Below, piece by piece: positions 17,997-27,099 of a DNA stretch of 64,000 nt; the first letter of the stretch is position 1, and each line of letters opens with the position of its first letter. Both the position numbers and the translations under genes were made by a program. This DNA comes from an uncultured Anaeromusa sp. Its GTDB lineage: Bacteria > Bacillota > Negativicutes > Anaeromusales > Anaeromusaceae. The notes under the pieces were generated by a model. That model ran no database searches. It was not told the origin of the DNA and was given only the letters and a program-made list of their open reading frames with translations. The stretch lies in NCBI RefSeq assembly GCF_963668665.1, contig NZ_OY764902.1, forward strand, positions 2,173,501 to 2,237,500. The letters are read 5' to 3'.

Positions 17997-19313
17997 TTAT
18001 TTTTTCGCGGCGATGTCTTCCCAAAACTTCACATAGCTTTCGCGAGTCATGGGCGGGGTGTAGTCGGCGAGAATCGCTTCTGCTTCGGCGGCATGATCGT
18101 AAAGTAAGTCAATAATGGTGTGAGCCATGGCTTGCGAGGAAACCAGATAAGCCATGTCAGGATCGGAGACGCAGAAGTCTCGGGTATGAGCGTTGCCGCT
18201 AACGCCGCCAACCCAAGGGTGGGTGACAGGCATGATATGGGAAAGATCCCCCATATCGGTGCTGGCGGCGTGATGATCCAGTTCCTCCACCTTGTCGGCG
18301 CCAACCAAAGCGGCGGCATTTTCTCGCAGCAAGGCGCTGAGGGAGGCTTCATTGCTTAAAGGAAGGTACCCTGGCAGGTCGGTGATTTCCACATCGGCGC
18401 CGATGGCCAAGGCGCCAGCTTGCAAGGCTCGGTCAATTTTAACGTTGGCGTCGATAATGGCGGGAACGGTGCGCGCGCGGACATAGCTTTCCAGGCGAAC
18501 GTCCGAGGGCACGACATTGACTAAGTCGCCGCCTTTGGTGATGATGGGATGAAAGCGTACATGGTCTTCGTCACGGAAGGTTTCCCTTTGGGCGTGAACG
18601 GCCATCATCGCCAACATGGCTGCATTGAGAGCGTTTACGCCTTCGTGAGGAGCGCCGGCGGCATGGGCTTCGCGCCCTTTGTAGCGAATGAGCTTGCCGA
18701 TAAAGCCGTTACTGGTACCGCCTACTTGGATAAGGCGGTCTCCTTCGCCAGTCGTGGAGAGATGCATCATCATGGACATGTCGATATCGTCAAAAGCGCC
18801 GATGCGGATCAATTCCGCTTTGCCGGCCAGAAAGCCCAATTTTCCTTCGGTGCGCAGGCGGTTGCGGTATTCGATTTCTACATATTCTTCGGCAGGTACG
18901 GCAAAAGGGACTACATCGCCGTCTAATTCCTGCATGACGCCGGACTCGGCCAAGCCGATGGCGCAGGCGGCCATGGCTGCAAGCTGCGCATGATGACCGC
19001 AGGCGTGAGCGGCGCCGGTTTCCGAGGAAGCCGCCGGATGCTCATGGCAGATGACCGCATCCAGCTCGCCAAGTACGGCAATGGTGCGGCCGCTGCTGCG
19101 GCCTTTGAGGCGGCCCTTAACACCTGTTAGGGCTAGGCCTTGTTCGGCGGGGATCTTGTGCTTTTCAAACACAGCGGCAATTTTAGCGGCAGTTTTAGTT
19201 TCTTTGAAGCCTAACTCCGGCTCGCAGAAGACCGACTCGGCTAGGGAGAATATTTCTTCCTTATGCGCCTGAATGGCGGCGGTAACTCGCTGTTTGCATT
19301 CCTCTTTAGTCAT
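17997..19313 (-). CDS. M20-family metallopeptidase / amidohydrolase (AbgB/M20D-like)
   Basis: A 438-residue zinc amidohydrolase. Candidate metal ligands are in ACGHHAQLAAM, PAEEYVEIE and the late STDMGDLSH and GNAHTRDF segments; GREAHAAGAPHEGVNALNA marks the dimerisation lid domain. Relatives cleave aminobenzoyl-glutamate or N-acyl amino acids and dipeptides. The ATG at 19313 with AAGGAG 8 bp upstream is preferred to a GTG three codons earlier. It is divergent from a DUF3100 membrane pair, suggesting that the pair imports the substrate. Confidence 0.86.
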   Translation of the reverse strand: MTKEECKQRVTAAIQAHKEEIFSLAESVFCEPELGFKETKTAAKIAAVFEKHKIPAEQGLALTGVKGRLKGRSSGRTIAVLGELDAVICHEHPAASSETGAAHACGHHAQLAAMAACAIGLAESGVMQELDGDVVPFAVPAEEYVEIEYRNRLRTEGKLGFLAGKAELIRIGAFDDIDMSMMMHLSTTGEGDRLIQVGGTSNGFIGKLIRYKGREAHAAGAPHEGVNALNAAMLAMMAVHAQRETFRDEDHVRFHPIITKGGDLVNVVPSDVRLESYVRARTVPAIIDANVKIDRALQAGALAIGADVEITDLPGYLPLSNEASLSALLRENAAALVGADKVEELDHHAASTDMGDLSHIMPVTHPWVGGVSGNAHTRDFCVSDPDMAYLVSSQAMAHTIIDLLYDHAAEAEAILADYTPPMTRESYVKFWEDIAAKK

Positions 19314-19345
19314 GGTGAACACTCCTTGCGTTGCTTCTTGGCCCT

Positions 19346-19364
19346 TTTTAACATCATGTTAAAA
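19346..19364. promoter_or_regulatory. Perfect palindrome between the amidohydrolase and DUF3100 genes
   Basis: TTTTAACATCATGTTAAAA, a 9-bp perfect inverted repeat around one base, 33 bp upstream of the M20 start codon. It has the form of an operator for a dimeric regulator. Confidence 0.6.
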
Positions 19365-19556
19365 GAAGTAGACGTAATTAATACTCCTTAAGTATAAAGC
19401 TCCTATGCAAGGAGAACAAGTGGCGAAAAAAGGTGGTTATTGGCGAATAACAAACAAGAGAAGGGAAAATAGATGTATTTTCTTTCTTTCTCAGTTTGAC
19501 GCGTTAAATAGATAGTGATACCATAATTTGCAATACGTGAAAGGGGGCGGAGAATC

Positions 19557-20357
19557 TTGAAGGTTTTGACGTCTTGGAAAGTGCATGCGTTGGCGTTGCT
19601 TCTCGTTGTGGTCTGCGAGGGCATCGGAACGCACAAAATTCCTCTGGGACCAGGGGTGCTCTTATTTTTACCTATGTTATACGCTATGATTCTAGGCGCG
19701 TTTATCAGCTGGCCTAAACTGAAGGTTATGAAATTGCCGGAAATGGGCGTAGCTTCGCAGGTGCTGACGGTTGTGACTTTGCTGTTAGTTACTAAACTGG
19801 GGGTTATTATTGGACCTTCTGTGGCGAAACTGGCTCAATCCGGCTGGACTTTGTCCATTCAGGAGCTGGGGCACTTCTTAGGGACGGTAGTGCTGGGCCT
19901 GCCGTTGGCGTTGTTCCTTGGTTTGGGACGTGAGGCCGTAGGCGCTACGTTTTCTATTGACCGCGAGCCTAATATCGCTATTATTGCTGAAAAATACGGT
20001 TTGGATTCACCGGAAGGCCGCGGCGTTATGTCTGTGTACATTTGCGGTACCGTCTTCGGGGCGGTTTGGCTGGGCCTTTTAGCGGGCTATTTAGCTGCGT
20101 TGCAAATATTTCATCCCTTTGCGCTGGCTATGGGCGCGGGCGTTGGTTCGGGGAGCATGATGGCGGCTGCGTCGGGGGCGCTGAAAGCCGTGCATCCGGA
20201 AATGGCGAACGAAATTTTGATGTATGCCGGTGCTGCTAACTTGTTAACGACCATCGTGGGCATTTACTTCTGTCTCTTCATTTCCTTGCCGGTGACAAAC
20301 TATCTCTATCGCGTTTTGTCGCCTATCTTGTCTCCGAAGGGAGGAAAATCCTCATGA
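19557..20357 (+). CDS. DUF3100 family integral membrane protein
   Basis: A 266-residue protein with about 7-8 membrane helices (LPMLYAMILGAFISW, VLGLPLALFLGLGREAVGATFSIDREPN, AMGAGVGSGSMMAAASGA). The last segment resembles the glycine-rich substrate loops of secondary transporters. DUF3100 has no proven function. The start is TTG at 19557 with AAAGGGGG upstream; no ATG is suitably placed. Its stop overlaps the next gene start by 4 bp (ATGA), so the two are translationally coupled, and a two-part transporter is likely. Confidence 0.82.
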   Translation: MKVLTSWKVHALALLLVVVCEGIGTHKIPLGPGVLLFLPMLYAMILGAFISWPKLKVMKLPEMGVASQVLTVVTLLLVTKLGVIIGPSVAKLAQSGWTLSIQELGHFLGTVVLGLPLALFLGLGREAVGATFSIDREPNIAIIAEKYGLDSPEGRGVMSVYICGTVFGAVWLGLLAGYLAALQIFHPFALAMGAGVGSGSMMAAASGALKAVHPEMANEILMYAGAANLLTTIVGIYFCLFISLPVTNYLYRVLSPILSPKGGKSS

Positions 20358-20803
20358 TGCGTTTGCAGGAAACAATTGCCGTTATGGTTCTGTTCGGTCT
20401 GATTACCGTTGTGGGAAACATGATCGGCTACAAGCAGCCCTTTGGGGATTCCTTGATTGGGTATGGAATTTTGCTGGTGATTACGGTAGCGGGTATGATT
20501 TTAGCCAAAGTGGTGCCGGGAAAACTGCCAATGGTTTTCTGGGTGTCCCTGGTGGCGCTGCTTTCGACTTCGCAGCTTTCCCCTGTGGCTAAAGAGGTGA
20601 CTCTCTATACCGGAAAAATTGACTTTTTGGCTCTTTGTACGCCCATCTTGGCTTATGCAGGCTTGGGTGTCGGCAAGGACTTGGAAATTTTCAAAAAGAT
20701 GTCTTGGCGCATTATCATTGTAGCTTTGGCGGTTTATACAGGCACCTTTGTCTTTTCTACGGCCATTGCTCAGTTCATGCTGCATTTGGAAGGCGTTATC
20801 TAA
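20354..20803 (+). CDS. Small membrane protein coupled to DUF3100
   Basis: A 149-residue protein with 4-5 membrane helices (AVMVLFGLITVVGNMIGY, YGILLVITVAGMILAKVVPG, FWVSLVALLSTSQLSP, IIIVALAVYTGTFVFSTAIAQF). I do not recognise a named family with certainty. Its ATG overlaps the DUF3100 stop, and GGGAGG lies just upstream. Together they total about 415 residues, the usual size of one secondary transporter, so they may be two halves of one permease. A terminator follows. Confidence 0.75.
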   Translation: MMRLQETIAVMVLFGLITVVGNMIGYKQPFGDSLIGYGILLVITVAGMILAKVVPGKLPMVFWVSLVALLSTSQLSPVAKEVTLYTGKIDFLALCTPILAYAGLGVGKDLEIFKKMSWRIIIVALAVYTGTFVFSTAIAQFMLHLEGVI

Positions 20804-20813
20804 ATTAGGCTCT

Positions 20814-20853
20814 AAAAACAGGTCTGTATTCTTAGGAATGCGGGCCTGTTTTT
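20814..20853 (+). terminator. Terminator after the DUF3100 pair
   Basis: 18-bp stem with three G-U pairs (20814-20831 / 20836-20853) ending in T residues. Confidence 0.85.
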
Positions 20854-21085
20854 AATACGCGAAAAACGCGAAAGGGCTTTATGGTTCAGGGGGACGGTTC
20901 TCCTGAACCATTTTAACTGCGGCATAATTAATCCCTCACTTTACTCACTCTACTCCTGTTAAAACATAAATGCTCAGTAACCCTCATTCATACCCTCTCG
21001 TGACTCCCGCGACTCTTGTTCAATCTTCGTGCTTTCTCTGTGACGTTCCCCAAAAGGACCGCGCAGCGGGTTTGCTTAAAGCGAA
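20854..21085. repeat. Modular intergenic repeat, copy 3
   Basis: Contains cgcgaaaaacgcgaaag (as copies 1 and 6), an inserted hairpin tggttcagg / cctgaacca (20882-20890 / 20902-20910), a block atccctcactttactc shared with copy 6, and the terminal ggaccgcgcagcgg block. Confidence 0.78.
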
Positions 21086-21095
21086 TGGCGAAGCG

Positions 21096-21124
21096 TTGCC
21101 ATAGCTTGCCGCGGCGGCTACAAT
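21096..21124 (+). promoter_or_regulatory. Promoter of the LysR gene
   Basis: TTGCCA (21096-21101), 17-bp spacer, TACAAT (21119-21124), beginning directly after repeat copy 3. Confidence 0.7.
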
Positions 21125-21151
21125 GAAAAGAGAAAGGGCGGCGGTGAGCGG

Positions 21152-22054
21152 ATGGAATTGCGATTGCTGAAGACTTTTTTGCTGGTAGCCCGGTTGATGA
21201 ACATCACTCAGGCAGCGGAACGCCTGAATTTTACGCAGCCGGCTATTACGGCGCAAATTCATAATCTGGAAAGCGCTTTAGGAGCGCGGCTTTTTACACG
21301 CAAGGGGAAGCGTTTGCTGCTAACCGAAGCGGGACTGCGCCTGGTGGCGCACGCGGAGAGCATCTTGCTGCAGTGGGAGCAGGCTAAGGAAGAGCTGGCT
21401 GTGTACGCAGAAAATCGCGAGTCCTTGGTGTTAGGCGTATCCACGCAGCTGATTAATTATTTTTTACCGGATGTGCTGCGGCGGCTGCAAGAGAAAATGC
21501 CTCAACTGATTGTTAGTGTGGAAGTGTGCTCCAATACGAAGACCGTACTGCAGGGCGTAGAAGACGGCCAGTTTGATTTGGGTCTGATTCACGGACGGAA
21601 TTACTTGCGGCGCCTGAAGGAGCATGCTGTTTGGGAAGAAGATATTCGCTGGGTGATTGGCCAGAACTGTTCTTGGGAAAACGGGGACGTATTGCCCTTA
21701 GTTAATTTTAAGCAAGGCAGTGATTTCCGAGCCCAATGGGAGTTGGCGCGAGGCAGCCAGCCATATCATACGGTGGCTGAGTACAGTGATTCCGAAGCGG
21801 TCAAGCGAGCGGTGTTGAATGGCTTAGGGGCGGCCTATCTGCCCAAGACGCTGGTGCAGGAGGAGCTGCAGCAAGGAAAGCTGCGTTTGGCCGAGGGGCC
21901 GGCTTTACAGATGAAGATTTTTTTAGTACATCGTGTCAGGCAGAACTTTACTGCCGCTATGCAAGCGTTGCTTTGGCAGTTGAGTAAAAATTCCGCAGCC
22001 GAAAAAAGCTTGCTGACTCTTCTGGGGGAAATGGATGCTTATAAAAATAAATGA
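21152..22054 (+). CDS. LysR-family transcriptional regulator
   Basis: A 300-residue protein with the N-terminal HTH (LRLLKTFLLVARLMNITQAAERLNFTQPAI) and a type 2 periplasmic-binding-protein-like effector domain. It is followed 85 bp later by the Asp/Glu racemase gene on the same strand, so the two may be functionally linked; the target is not evident from sequence. A weak G-rich ribosome binding site precedes the ATG. Confidence 0.9.
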   Translation: MELRLLKTFLLVARLMNITQAAERLNFTQPAITAQIHNLESALGARLFTRKGKRLLLTEAGLRLVAHAESILLQWEQAKEELAVYAENRESLVLGVSTQLINYFLPDVLRRLQEKMPQLIVSVEVCSNTKTVLQGVEDGQFDLGLIHGRNYLRRLKEHAVWEEDIRWVIGQNCSWENGDVLPLVNFKQGSDFRAQWELARGSQPYHTVAEYSDSEAVKRAVLNGLGAAYLPKTLVQEELQQGKLRLAEGPALQMKIFLVHRVRQNFTAAMQALLWQLSKNSAAEKSLLTLLGEMDAYKNK

Positions 22055-22139
22055 TGGATGGCATAAAAAGCGCTGATTTTTCAGGGCTTTTCTTTTTGTG
22101 TAAGCTAAAAACAGAGATACGCAAAAGGAGGCGGAACCT

Positions 22140-22877
22140 ATGGCGATGATTGGAGTGCTCGGGGGTATGGGGCCCATGGCGACAGCGGATTTGTTTGTGA
22201 AGATGATTGAAAATACAAAAGCGCAGACCGACCAGGAACATCTTTCTATCTTGATTTACAACAATCCGCATATTCCTTCGCGCATTGACGCTATTTTGCA
22301 TGGGGCGCCCAGCCCGGAGGCGGAGCTGGTGCGCTCAGCGAAATTGTTGGAGCGTTCAGGGTCTAATTTTATTGTAATCCCTTGTAATACGGCGCATTTT
22401 TGGTTTGCAGCGGTGCAAAAGGCGGTGACTATTCCAGTATTGCATATTATTGATAGCGTAGCGGAGCATTTGCTGCAGGCGCAAAAATATGAGGCGCAGG
22501 AAATCATGTTGTTTGCTACGGAGGCAACGATACGCACCGGGCTGTATCAACAGCGCTTGAGTCAAAAAGGCCTGGCCTTTTTGACGCCGCAGCCGGAAGA
22601 ACAATGGCTTATTTCCCAGGCAATTGCCGAGGTGAAAAGCGGACACATAAATGGCAGTCCTTGCTTAGAACGGCTGAGAGAAATGATGGCGTGTTATAGT
22701 CGCAGCGGTGTGAAAGCGTTTATTGCCGGCTGTACGGAAATTCCGTTGCTTTTTGCCAAAGTGCAGGGGGATTTTAAAACGGTGGACCCTACGCTGCTTT
22801 TAGCGAAGCGGGCGGTTCAGCTGGCGCGCAAGCTGGAACGCAAAGAACAAGAACGTGCGGTGTGTATACGGGTATAA
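22140..22877 (+). CDS. Aspartate/glutamate racemase family protein
   Basis: A 245-residue cofactor-independent racemase. GVLGGMGPMATADL at the N-terminus, PCNTAHFW with the first catalytic Cys (~82) and GCTEIPLL with the second (~196) are all present. It interconverts L- and D-aspartate or a related amino acid; D-aspartate can be used in peptidoglycan crosslinks or catabolised. AAGGAGG is 8 bp upstream of the ATG. Confidence 0.9.
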   Translation: MAMIGVLGGMGPMATADLFVKMIENTKAQTDQEHLSILIYNNPHIPSRIDAILHGAPSPEAELVRSAKLLERSGSNFIVIPCNTAHFWFAAVQKAVTIPVLHIIDSVAEHLLQAQKYEAQEIMLFATEATIRTGLYQQRLSQKGLAFLTPQPEEQWLISQAIAEVKSGHINGSPCLERLREMMACYSRSGVKAFIAGCTEIPLLFAKVQGDFKTVDPTLLLAKRAVQLARKLERKEQERAVCIRV

Positions 22878-22891
22878 CATAACACTTTAGC

Positions 22892-22920
22892 TTGCCAAGA
22901 TACTATAGGCCGCTTATAAT
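22892..22920 (+). promoter_or_regulatory. Near-consensus sigma-70 promoter of the chemoreceptor gene
   Basis: TTGCCA (22892-22897), 17-bp spacer, TATAAT (22915-22920). Confidence 0.8.
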
Positions 22921-22972
22921 TGTATTCATAAAACATGTGCTCCAAAGACAGCCATGCTTTTAGAGGCAATGC

Positions 22973-23004
22973 AGCCGCTACTCCGTGAGGGGTGGCGGCT
23001 TTTC
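22973..23004 (+). terminator. Hairpin in the 5' leader of the chemoreceptor gene
   Basis: agccgctactcc / ggggtggcggct stem followed by a short T-run, located downstream of the promoter at 22892 and 30 bp before the start codon. It could be an attenuator, or a terminator for the racemase transcript. Confidence 0.55.
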
Positions 23005-23034
23005 TGTGTTTTGTAAGCGAAGGAGGCGGTTGCT

Positions 23035-24510
23035 ATGTGGAATTTTGCAAGAGTAAATAAAGAAGTAGAGGATTTGAACCAATTCATCAAAAAACTTCTC
23101 CAAGGAGAGTGGAGCCGGAATTTGACAGTGTTATCTTACCGCAAACTGCTTCCTGTAGCTGAGTCCGTTAATGCGTTAGTGAACGATGTTCGTCAATTTG
23201 TGCAGCAGTCGCAGATGGCGGCGGCTAAGGTCGCGGCGGCCGTGGGGCAGGCTCGAGAAGCGCTGGGGAAAACGGCGGCCGAGGGAGCTGTGGTATCGCA
23301 GGAAGCGAAGACTTGCAGGGAGTCGGCCTGGCAGCTAGAGCAACAGGCCAAAGAGGCGGAGCAGCTTATGGCCGGGGTGCATGCTTCGTCGCAAACGATG
23401 CTGCAGGTAGCGGAGGGAATTCACGAGAGCAGCGTGGATGCGCGCAAACGAGCGGAACAAGGCAGGCAGGCTGTGCAGGGCGTAGGCGAATCCATGGCGG
23501 GAATACGGCTGCAGTCGACAGAACTGGCAGATAAAATCAGCGCCTTGTCTCTGACGGCGCAGGCTATACAACAGTTGCTTACGTCGATTCACGGCATTGC
23601 TTCTCAGACGCAGTTGCTTTCTTTGAATGCCAGCATTGAAGCGGCGCGCGCCGGAGAGCATGGGAGAGGCTTTGCGGTGGTGGCGGAAGAAATTCAGGTT
23701 TTATCCGAAGGAAGCAGTAAAGCGGCTCGTGAAGCGGCGGTGCTGCTGGCTCAGATTGAAGGCGGCGTGCGGGCGGCGGAGCAGGCTATGACGGAAGAAG
23801 AAAAAGCGGTGACCGAAGGACAATTGGCGGTCAGAGAGGCTCTCGAACATTTGGAAGCCATTCAAGATGCCAGCCGAACGACGGAACTAAAACTGGCGGA
23901 AGCGGGCGCCGTGCGCCAGGAGCAAGCGGCAACAGTACAGCAAATGGCTCAAGTCGCCAAACGGATTAATGAGTATTGTCAGCAGCTTCGTCACTGCGCA
24001 GAACGGACGGAGGAGGCGTTAGCTCGGCAGAAAGAGTCGCAAGAAGAGGCTTTAGCCATGGAAACGATCCTGCAGCAAGTGGCAGAGGGATTGCAAAAAG
24101 ATACTTCACGGATACGCTTGGCGGAAGCGGACGGCGAGGTGAAAAAGCAGACGGCGCAAATTCTGCAAGAAGTAACGGCGTTGGCTGCGGAGATTTCTCG
24201 CTTGCCCGAAACGGCGCAGGAGAAGAAGCTGGAACAATGGCTGCGGGAGCATAAAAACCTGGAAGCTGTCTGGTCCAATCGTGAAGACGGCAGTTTTATC
24301 ATTTCTTTACCGCCGGCAGGCTTGGCTAATGCTAATGGCAGAGAATGGTTTCGCCGGGCTTTGGCGGAGGGGTCCTATGTATCGGAGGTATATGTTTCAG
24401 CCATTTCAGGCCATCCTTGCGTAACCGTTGCTGTTTCCTGCTGCGACCCGGCAGGAAGCAAGGTGATTCTTGGCGTAGACTTGTCCCTGAAGCCAAGAGA
24501 AACAGTCTAG
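23035..24510 (+). CDS. Soluble chemoreceptor with a C-terminal Cache-like sensor domain
   Basis: A 491-residue protein with no membrane helix. The signalling coiled coil occupies ~60-370, with the hairpin tip [20 protein letters not shown] and [17 protein letters not shown] at ~187-230. The last ~110 residues ([49 protein letters not shown]) match the ligand-facing half of a Cache/PDC domain, normally periplasmic and N-terminal. Here it is cytoplasmic and C-terminal. AGGAGG precedes the ATG. Confidence 0.85.
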   Translation: MWNFARVNKEVEDLNQFIKKLLQGEWSRNLTVLSYRKLLPVAESVNALVNDVRQFVQQSQMAAAKVAAAVGQAREALGKTAAEGAVVSQEAKTCRESAWQLEQQAKEAEQLMAGVHASSQTMLQVAEGIHESSVDARKRAEQGRQAVQGVGESMAGIRLQSTELADKISALSLTAQAIQQLLTSIHGIASQTQLLSLNASIEAARAGEHGRGFAVVAEEIQVLSEGSSKAAREAAVLLAQIEGGVRAAEQAMTEEEKAVTEGQLAVREALEHLEAIQDASRTTELKLAEAGAVRQEQAATVQQMAQVAKRINEYCQQLRHCAERTEEALARQKESQEEALAMETILQQVAEGLQKDTSRIRLAEADGEVKKQTAQILQEVTALAAEISRLPETAQEKKLEQWLREHKNLEAVWSNREDGSFIISLPPAGLANANGREWFRRALAEGSYVSEVYVSAISGHPCVTVAVSCCDPAGSKVILGVDLSLKPRETV

Positions 24511-24547
24511 GTTGGCGCAAGTAAGGGCGGGTTTTAGCGAGGACTGC

Positions 24548-24577
24548 TTGACGAGACGCCTTGGTGTCAGATACGAT
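24548..24577 (+). promoter_or_regulatory. Promoter of the TRIC/UPF0126 gene
   Basis: TTGACG (24548-24553), 18-bp spacer, TACGAT (24572-24577). Confidence 0.55.
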
Positions 24578-24607
24578 GAGAGGAGAGTTGTTAAATAAGG
24601 AGAGAGT

Positions 24608-25225
24608 ATGGTGCTGAGCGGCTTTGAATATTTGGGAACTGTGGCCTTTGCCATTTCCGGCGCAATGGTTGGCATTCGCAAGGAGATGGATGTTTTTGGC
24701 ATTGCCGTTCTGGCGGTGACGACCGCGGTGGGCGGAGGAATTCTACGAGATGTGCTGGTAGGGCACACGCCGCCGACGGCATTTTTAGATCCGACCTTTA
24801 CCTTGCTGGCGCTGGCTTCCGCTATTTTGACCTGCGTTGCTCATTCTTGGCTGGTGCGGATCACCAATGTGGTGCAACTATGCGATGCCGTGGGTTTGGG
24901 AGCCTTTACCGCTGTGGGCGCCAGCCTGGCGATTACGTATGAATTGAATACGTTATATATCATGGTTTTTCTAGGAGCCGCAACCGGCATTGGCGGCGGC
25001 GTGTTGCGAGATGTTTTTGCCAGGGAGATTCCGTTGGTGTTTCAGCAAGAGATTTATGCGTTGGCGTCCATTGCCGGCGGCGTGGCTCTTTATTACGCCC
25101 AGTGGAAGCTGCCTCTCTGGCAGGCTATGTACCTGTGCTTTTTCCTGACCTTGGGTATTCGCTTGCTTTGCGTGCACTATAATGTCCATTTGCCTAAAGT
25201 GGGGCGCGTAACTCGGCATATATAA
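24608..25225 (+). CDS. UPF0126 / TRIC-family cation channel protein (YicG-like)
   Basis: A 205-residue membrane protein made of two internal repeats, each with three helices and a GGG-x2-RD motif (AVGGGILRDVLVG at ~40; GIGGGVLRDVFAR at ~130). Prokaryotic TRIC proteins form monovalent cation channels; some relatives may move glycine or other solutes. AAGGAG precedes the ATG. It is a single gene with its own promoter and terminator. Confidence 0.9.
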   Translation: MVLSGFEYLGTVAFAISGAMVGIRKEMDVFGIAVLAVTTAVGGGILRDVLVGHTPPTAFLDPTFTLLALASAILTCVAHSWLVRITNVVQLCDAVGLGAFTAVGASLAITYELNTLYIMVFLGAATGIGGGVLRDVFAREIPLVFQQEIYALASIAGGVALYYAQWKLPLWQAMYLCFFLTLGIRLLCVHYNVHLPKVGRVTRHI

Positions 25226-25234
25226 GGGCGTATT

Positions 25235-25280
25235 ACTAAAAAAGCGTGTTGCAGCCTCGACTGCAAGGCGCTTTTTTAGT
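25235..25280 (+). terminator. Terminator after the UPF0126 gene
   Basis: ctaaaaaagcg / cgcttttttag outer stem with an inner ttgcag / ctgcaa stem. Confidence 0.85.
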
Positions 25281-25442
25281 GAGGGAATGGGAGATAAGCC
25301 CCGCTTTTTAGCAGCTGAGGGAAAAAGAATACAAAGGGGACATGCCTTTAGTCGCAATTTTTGAACATTAAAAGACGGGCTAAACGATTCGCGCTATAAT
25401 ATAAGAAAATGCTGCAAAGTGCCATGCCTGGAGGATATGCTA

Positions 25443-25715
25443 ATGAAAGAAAAAAAGGTATTTAAGTATAATGAAGACGATATCTTAGAATTCATGACAG
25501 AATCGTTGGCTGCTCAGCTAGGGTTTGAAGAGTTTTCAGCAAAAGCAATTTTTATGGGGGAAGCAGGCAAAGACTTGCGGATGGTTTTGGTTTTGGGAGA
25601 AGCTGCTGATGAGACTATGGAAAAAGTGGATACAAACGCTCTGGATATAATGATTGACTATAATGGCTCGCATTCGTGCAATAAAACAAGAAAGAACGCC
25701 TCTCTTTTGGGATAA
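25443..25715 (+). CDS. Small protein of unknown function
   Basis: A 90-residue acidic, soluble protein (EDDILEFMTESLAAQLGF, FSAKAIFMGEAGKDLRMVLV) with a likely alpha-helical start and no signal peptide. I do not recognise its family. The ATG at 25443 has TGGAGGA 7 bp upstream, and a TATAAT (25395-25400) lies ahead of it, so it looks expressed. It precedes the aspartate aminotransferase gene by about 107 bp, which has its own promoter. Confidence 0.6.
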   Translation: MKEKKVFKYNEDDILEFMTESLAAQLGFEEFSAKAIFMGEAGKDLRMVLVLGEAADETMEKVDTNALDIMIDYNGSHSCNKTRKNASLLG

Positions 25716-25751
25716 AGTTAAAAGTATACAGGGAAGATCTTGGCAAATTGT

Positions 25752-25780
25752 TTGCGTTTGTGAAAATTATTTCGTACAAT
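25752..25780 (+). promoter_or_regulatory. Promoter of the aspartate aminotransferase gene
   Basis: TTGCGT (25752-25757), 17-bp spacer, TACAAT (25775-25780). Confidence 0.6.
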
Positions 25781-25822
25781 GATCTGAGGATTGGTATTTT
25801 AAATTTCAGGGGGTTGTTATCC

Positions 25823-27013
25823 ATGAACTTATCCCGTAAAGGTTTGTCGATTAGTCCGTCCGCAACGCTGGCGATTGATTCTAAGGCGAAAAAGCTGAAA
25901 GCGGAAGGCATCGATGTGGTTGGTTTCGGCGCTGGCGAGCCGGATTTTGATACGCCTGTACATATAAAGCAAGCCGCGATTGCTGCGATTGAAGCTGGTT
26001 TTACCAAGTATACGCCGGCTTCGGGGACAATGACTTTGAAAGAAGCCATTTGCGCCAAATTCAAAAAAGACAATGGCTTAGACTATGCTCCGGCTAATAT
26101 TGTAATCAGCAACGGCGCCAAGCATTCGCTGGTTAATGTGTTTCAGGCCATCTGCAATCCTGGGGATGAAGTCATTATTCCTGCACCGTTTTGGGTCAGC
26201 TATCCGGAGATGGTTAAATTGGCCGACGGAGTGCCTGTCATTGTTTATACGACAGAAGAGCAGGGCTTTAAATTTACGGTAGACCAAATTCGTCAGGCCG
26301 TAACGGCTAAGACAAAAGCCATTATCCTCAATAGTCCCAGCAATCCTACGGGCATGGTCTACACCCGTGAGGAACTGGCGGAGTTGGCAGATTTAGCAGT
26401 GGAAAAAGGCTTTTATGTAGTTTCCGACGAAATTTATGAAAAGCTGATTTATGACGGTAAAACCCATGTCAGCATCGCCAGCATCAATGAGAAAATCAAA
26501 GCCCAGACGATCATTGTCAACGGCGTGTCCAAAACCTATGCGATGACTGGCTGGCGTATTGGCTACACGGCTTCAACGCCGGAAATTGCCAAGATCATGA
26601 GCAATGTGCAAAGCCATGCGACGTCTAACCCGAATTCCATCGCCCAAAAAGCGGCGGAAGCGGCAATCAGCGGCCCGCAGGATATGGTGGCGACCATGGT
26701 GGCGGCTTTTGCCAGCCGTCGTGACTACATGGTGAAACGGATTAACAGCATGCCTGGCTTGTCCTGTGTCAATCCGAACGGCGCTTTCTATGTAATGATG
26801 AATATTTCCCAGTTGATGGGCAAGGAACTGGCTGGCCTTAAAATTCAAAGCTCTGATGATTTTGCAAATGTTTTGCTGGAAAAAGCCAACGTTGCCTTAG
26901 TGCCTGGCTCCGGTTTTGGCATTGACACCCATGTGCGTTTGTCCTATGCCACCTCGCAGGAAAATATCACCAAAGGACTGGATCGGATTGAGCAGTTCTT
27001 AAAGCAAGGCTAA
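25823..27013 (+). CDS. aspC: Aspartate aminotransferase (class I, subgroup Ib)
   Basis: A 396-residue PLP enzyme that transaminates aspartate with 2-oxoglutarate. Visible are SISPSATLAIDSKAKKLK (N-terminal signature of subgroup Ib), FGAGEPDFDTP, KYTPASGTMTLKEAI, NSPSNPTGMVY, SDEIYEKLIYDG, the Schiff-base Lys in NGVSKTYAMTGWRIGY, and a final Arg in HVRLSYAT. The ATG at 25823 follows a G-rich site; the longer upstream frame overlaps the promoter and is not used. Confidence 0.94.
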   Translation: MNLSRKGLSISPSATLAIDSKAKKLKAEGIDVVGFGAGEPDFDTPVHIKQAAIAAIEAGFTKYTPASGTMTLKEAICAKFKKDNGLDYAPANIVISNGAKHSLVNVFQAICNPGDEVIIPAPFWVSYPEMVKLADGVPVIVYTTEEQGFKFTVDQIRQAVTAKTKAIILNSPSNPTGMVYTREELAELADLAVEKGFYVVSDEIYEKLIYDGKTHVSIASINEKIKAQTIIVNGVSKTYAMTGWRIGYTASTPEIAKIMSNVQSHATSNPNSIAQKAAEAAISGPQDMVATMVAAFASRRDYMVKRINSMPGLSCVNPNGAFYVMMNISQLMGKELAGLKIQSSDDFANVLLEKANVALVPGSGFGIDTHVRLSYATSQENITKGLDRIEQFLKQG

Positions 27014-27039
27014 GAGATTGAACTGAAAATGATATGAAA

Positions 27040-27078
27040 AAACCTAGGAATCGCTTAGCGGCTCCTAGGCTTTTTTTC
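27040..27078 (+). terminator. Terminator after aspC
   Basis: cctagga / tcctagg stem with an inner cgcttagcg hairpin and seven T residues. Confidence 0.85.
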
Positions 27079-27099
27079 TATGCCAGATAGTAAAGGTTT

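Noticed and set aside
22921..23034. Structured leader of the chemoreceptor gene as a second c-di-GMP riboswitch
   Set aside because: It has one GC-rich hairpin but none of the GEMM blocks (GGGCAAAC, GACGCAAAGC).
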